Below the pieces are notes generated by a model that was given only the letters and a program-made list of their open reading frames with translations, was not told where the DNA came from and ran no database searches. This document shows positions 61,358 to 64,000 of a stretch of 64,000 bases of DNA, piece by piece. Position 1 is the stretch's first letter. Each line of letters opens with the position of its first letter. The translations under genes and the position numbers were made by a program. Location: assembly GCA_018269075.1 (NCBI GenBank), contig JAFDVJ010000064.1:38909-102908 (forward strand), written 5' to 3'. The DNA comes from Acidobacteriota bacterium. Lineage in GTDB: Bacteria; Acidobacteriota; Blastocatellia; Pyrinomonadales; Pyrinomonadaceae.

Positions 61358-61815
61358 CGGAACCGGCTTTTTCTGAACAGCTCGTTGATCCGGAGCAGAT
61401 ACCGGCATTCGAATTCCTCGACGTTGCGCGAGCTTTCGAAGACGGTCAGGGTTTCGCCGCCGTCGAGCACGAGGCCGATCGTTTCCCGGCCTTCGCGATG
61501 GACGACGAGCCGAAAATAGCGGATCTGATCGAAATCCAAATTCCGGCGCTCGAACGTCATCAGCCGCCGCCGGCAGATCGCGAGCCGGCCCGCCGCCCGG
61601 TCGAGCACGAGCCGGGTCAGCGGTTCGCGGTAAATCAGCGCCGCGCCGGCCGCGACGATCAGCACGCCGATCGCCGCGACCGCGAACGAGCCGCCGGCAA
61701 AGCCCGCGACGGCCGCCGGGAAACCGAGCAGGGCGACGACCGCCGCCAGTTTTCGCCGGCGCGACGGCGTTTCCTCGAAACGCCAGATATCCCGATTCTG
61801 GATTGTTTTGATCAT
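61354..61815 (-). CDS. Small two-TM membrane protein
   Basis: 153 residues. A hydrophobic hairpin spans about residues 25-62 (LAAVVALLGFPAAVAGFAGGSFAVAAIGVLIVAAGAALIY). The rest is a soluble PH-like or beta-rich domain (RLVLDRAAGRLAICRRRLMTFERR ... GLVLDGGETLTVFESSRNVEEFE). I do not recognise the family. The stop codon lies in the TIR-adjacent TTAA of the MITE-like element, so the native C-terminus may have been altered. Confidence 0.65.
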   Translation of the reverse strand: MIKTIQNRDIWRFEETPSRRRKLAAVVALLGFPAAVAGFAGGSFAVAAIGVLIVAAGAALIYREPLTRLVLDRAAGRLAICRRRLMTFERRNLDFDQIRYFRLVVHREGRETIGLVLDGGETLTVFESSRNVEEFECRYLLRINELFRKSRFR

Positions 61816-62286
61816 TTCAAACGATTGAACAAATTGCTCTTTCCCCTATCGATCTGTTCGGCACGCGCTCAAACGCACTTTGAATAATTTTTGAGACAGA
61901 ACGCCGCAAAACTTGCCGGTCAATGAAAACACCGGCCGGCGAACGGTTGTTTTTCGATCCACTAAACACACTAAACACACTAAAAAAACACGAAAGAAAT
62001 TTAGTGTTTTTGGTGTTTTTGGTGGATCAATAAAAAAGCTGTTCGCCGTGCTGCCGATTCCGATTCAACCGAAACTGCGGCTCACGAACGAATCGCCAAC
62101 CCGCTCAATTACCGTGCCGAACGACTCCGCTTCCCTTAACGATTGCCCCACGATCGTGACATACAACTTTCATTCCGGAGAGAATTGCGCGATTCTCCCG
62201 AAGTTTCGGCGGCGGACCGGCCAAAGACCGCGAAAATTGACCTTGCCGGCGGGGAATTTCCCCCGTTCGCCGCGATCGTCGAACGC
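61816..62286. other. Intergenic region with AAAAACAC-unit hairpin
   Basis: The hairpin at 61955-62030 has arms ATCCACTAAACACACTAAAC and GTGTTTTTGGTGGATCAA. No supported gene in the rest. Confidence 0.6.
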
Positions 62287-62442
62287 TCACGACAAATCGC
62301 CGCGCCTGGTCATCAGCCGCACCCTGATCAGCGGGTAAAACAGAAAGTTGACGATCACGAACAGGATCAGATGAAATCCGACCACCGTGAGAGTTTTCCG
62401 GTAACACAGATAGATCAGCAGCCTTATCAGGATTCGTCCCAT
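62287..62442 (-). CDS. Possible 51-residue single-TM protein
   Basis: Reads MGRILIRLLIYLCYRKT, then a hydrophobic stretch (VVGFHLILFVIVNFLFYPLI) and a basic tail ending in GDLS. The TM design with flanking positive charges is plausible, and the hydrophobic bias is unlike random high-GC frames. No neighbour or family support. Confidence 0.4.
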   Translation of the reverse strand: MGRILIRLLIYLCYRKTLTVVGFHLILFVIVNFLFYPLIRVRLMTRRGDLS

Positions 62443-62859
62443 AATCGAAAATTATCGTTCGATAAACTGACGAAAACATCACAGGGAATTTAAATCGATG
62501 CGAAATTTTTGCGGATTTCGACGGGCAGGCGGAAGTCTTGAGTCTTGAGTCTTGAGTCTTGAGTCTTGAGTCGTTCGGCTGCCGGGACGATCCTGTCATA
62601 CCGGGAGGTCATAAAAAACAGAGGAATTATCGGCTTATCCGCCTTTGATCGAACGATCGTTCGAATTGCGGACATTTGTTTAACCGTCCGCTAAAAACAC
62701 GAAAGACACGAAATCATTTCGTGTCTTTCGCGGACGGTTCCGTCTGGTTTCCATATCGTAAAATCCGCGCCTGAAACGGCAAAGCTGCGAAATCGAAAAC
62801 CGGCTCAAGACTCAAGACTCAAGACTCAAGCTAACGGCGGCCCGGAATGGCGGGCGATT
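62443..62859. repeat. Intergenic region with three hairpin repeats
   Basis: AGTCTTG units at 62532-62572 with the opposite arm at 62801-62832 (AGACTCA), and a tight hairpin at 62681-62735 (ACCGTCCGCTAAAAACACG, opposite CGTGTCTTTCGCGGACGGT). No gene seen. Confidence 0.8.
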
Positions 62860-63084
62860 CTACATCCAGATCGTTTTTTCGCCCGGAAACAGCGCCGCGA
62901 GCTCGCGGACGAGGTCGCGGCGCGCGCCTTCGGTGTGAAACAGATTGATTTCCGAACCCGACCAATGGCGTTCGTAGCGAACGTCGTAGACGAGCCATTG
63001 CGACATCAGATAATCGACGGCCTTTTCGTCGGCCGGAGCGAGCTTGCGATTCAGAGTGATCTTGATACTCGATGTTTGTGACAT
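62860..63084 (-). CDS. Small protein of unknown function
   Basis: 74 residues, no signal peptide. Starts with a beta strand (SIKITLNRKL) and has a helix (ADEKAVDYLMSQWLVY) and a second strand-helix (EINLFHTEGARRDLVRELAALF). Composition and codon use look like a real cytoplasmic ferredoxin-like small domain. An AAGGAG lies about 19 nt upstream of the ATG, rather far. No family recognised. Confidence 0.5.
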   Translation of the reverse strand: MSQTSSIKITLNRKLAPADEKAVDYLMSQWLVYDVRYERHWSGSEINLFHTEGARRDLVRELAALFPGEKTIWM

Positions 63085-63690
63085 ACGGATATGATGAATG
63101 AATCTCCTTTGATCAGATTTTAAAGACGGCCAAAATAAAACGCCAGCCGCCCGATGTTAAATCTTTCGAACATCCCGGCCGGCGATTCGTTCGTGAACCG
63201 CGTTCTCGATCGGGTCAGAATCGTCAGCCCGGCGAACCATTGTTTTTGATCCGCCAAAACACCGGAAACACGAAATTCCTTCGTGTCTTTTTAGTGTTTT
63301 TCGTGTTTTTCGTGGATAAAAAAACAACCGATCGCCGTCCGGTATTTTCATTCACCGGCAAAATTCGCGGCGGTTTTCCGGCCGCTCGGCGGATTGATCG
63401 ACATCCGCCGAAAAATTTTTTTCATAAACCGCGCAATCGTCCGCAAAAAGATTTTCGCGCCTGCGTCCTAGTTTATAGATCGACATTTTACGATGCGCGC
63501 GAAAAACGGATTCAAACCGGCCCCGCGCGCAAACCGGAACCGAGATCAGGGATCGAACGAGACGGAGTTTCCGGCTTTGCGAATTCGATCCCGTCCATTG
63601 AAAAACAGCGATCCGCGGATTCGCGATCATTTTACGACGAACGGCAAACAGCGCGCGTGATTCCGCATTTAATGCGATTCATCCCGCATT
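63085..63690. other. Intergenic region, no supported gene
   Basis: Contains an AAAAACAC-family inverted pair at 63246-63316. The remaining sequence shows no convincing frame or signal. Confidence 0.55.
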
Positions 63691-63977
63691 AAATGTCGCT
63701 CAAGCCGAACTGAATGCGGCTCAAGTCGAATTAAATGCGGCTCAAGTCGAACTAAATGCGGCTCAAGCCGAACTGAATGCGGCTCAAGTCGAATTAAATG
63801 CGGCTCAAGTCGAACTAAATGCGGCTCAAGCCGAACTAAATGCGGCTCAAGTCGAACTAAATGCGGCTCAAGTTGAACTAAATGCGGCTTAAGCCGAACT
63901 AAATGTCGCTCAAGCCGAACTAAATTCCGTTCAAGCCGAACTAAATGCGGCTTAAGCTGAACTAAATGTCGCTCAAT
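63691..63977. repeat. 21-bp tandem array, about 13-14 units
   Basis: Consensus AATGCGGCTCAAGTCGAACTA with substitutions at a few positions (T/C, C/T, A/G; GTCGCT for GCGGCT in some units). One frame reads heptads NAAQVEL for about nine units and then meets TAA, with no start codon, so coding is not supported. It runs to within 23 bp of the window edge. Confidence 0.9.
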
Positions 63978-64000
63978 GAGATGGTCAAGAAAAAATAGAC

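Noticed and set aside
63691..63977. Coiled-coil NAAQVEL protein over the third array
   Set aside because: No start codon in frame and a TAA arises in later units.

Overview
The window looks like a chromosome segment of an Acidobacteriota bacterium, probably near the Blastocatellia/Pyrinomonadaceae. This is inferred, not proven. The grounds are high GC, an Oar-type TonB receptor with an N-terminal carboxypeptidase-regulatory domain, secreted CSLREA/beta-helix proteins ending in the same regulatory-like domain, small zinc-ribbon membrane proteins, and many intergenic tandem-repeat hairpins. No rRNA, CRISPR array, phage or complete insertion sequence was seen apart from one REP-associated (RAYT) transposase.

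Layout. 1-9.9 kb: housekeeping and small secreted genes (partial acyl-CoA synthetase, SDR, GH16-like protein, cysteine synthase, aspartate kinase). 9.9-12.3 kb: a large secreted beta-helix protein. 12.6-19.5 kb: a tight operon of RavA-like MoxR ATPase, a bpX5-like protein, a vWA/beta-propeller protein, a bpX6-like protein and a ClpP-fold protein that has lost its catalytic Ser and His. This is a MoxR-vWA-beta-propeller ternary system. 19.5-31.6 kb: dapE-like, dapB, dapA and dapD (succinyl route to diaminopimelate/lysine) interspersed with membrane proteins, three odd tRNA-like genes, an LRR protein and a RAYT with REP elements. 32-34.7 kb: lipid kinase and phosphoesterase separated by repeat-rich DNA. 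34.9-50.7 kb: three large ClpA/ClpB-like double-AAA+ proteins around a small unknown protein and a 1670-residue DUF4132 (MolR-like) protein. Two of the Clp-like proteins carry a C-terminal region resembling the PCRF domain of peptide-chain release factors.

50.8-61.1 kb: a secreted DUF3616 protein, a TonB-dependent receptor, a glycerophosphodiesterase, a PhoB/OmpR-type response regulator and an LpxH-like phosphoesterase. Within this stretch five intergenic sites carry 7-nt direct repeats (TTAACCG/TTCACAG-like) phased at 11 bp. At four of them the array ends exactly 8 nt upstream of a -10-like hexamer. This is the architecture of a PHO box. Two of the promoters read into genes, one reads a candidate leaderless mRNA among those, and three read short units that end in strong terminators (candidate small RNAs). 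The simplest reading is a local phosphate-type regulon controlled by the neighbouring response regulator.

Intergenic DNA throughout is filled with three kinds of repeats: inverted arms built from 7-9 bp tandem units in many sequence families, three unrelated arrays that all have a 21-bp period, and a TIR-bounded MITE-like element whose interior has the same inverted tandem-unit design. 61.4-64 kb holds a few small genes and the last 21-bp array.
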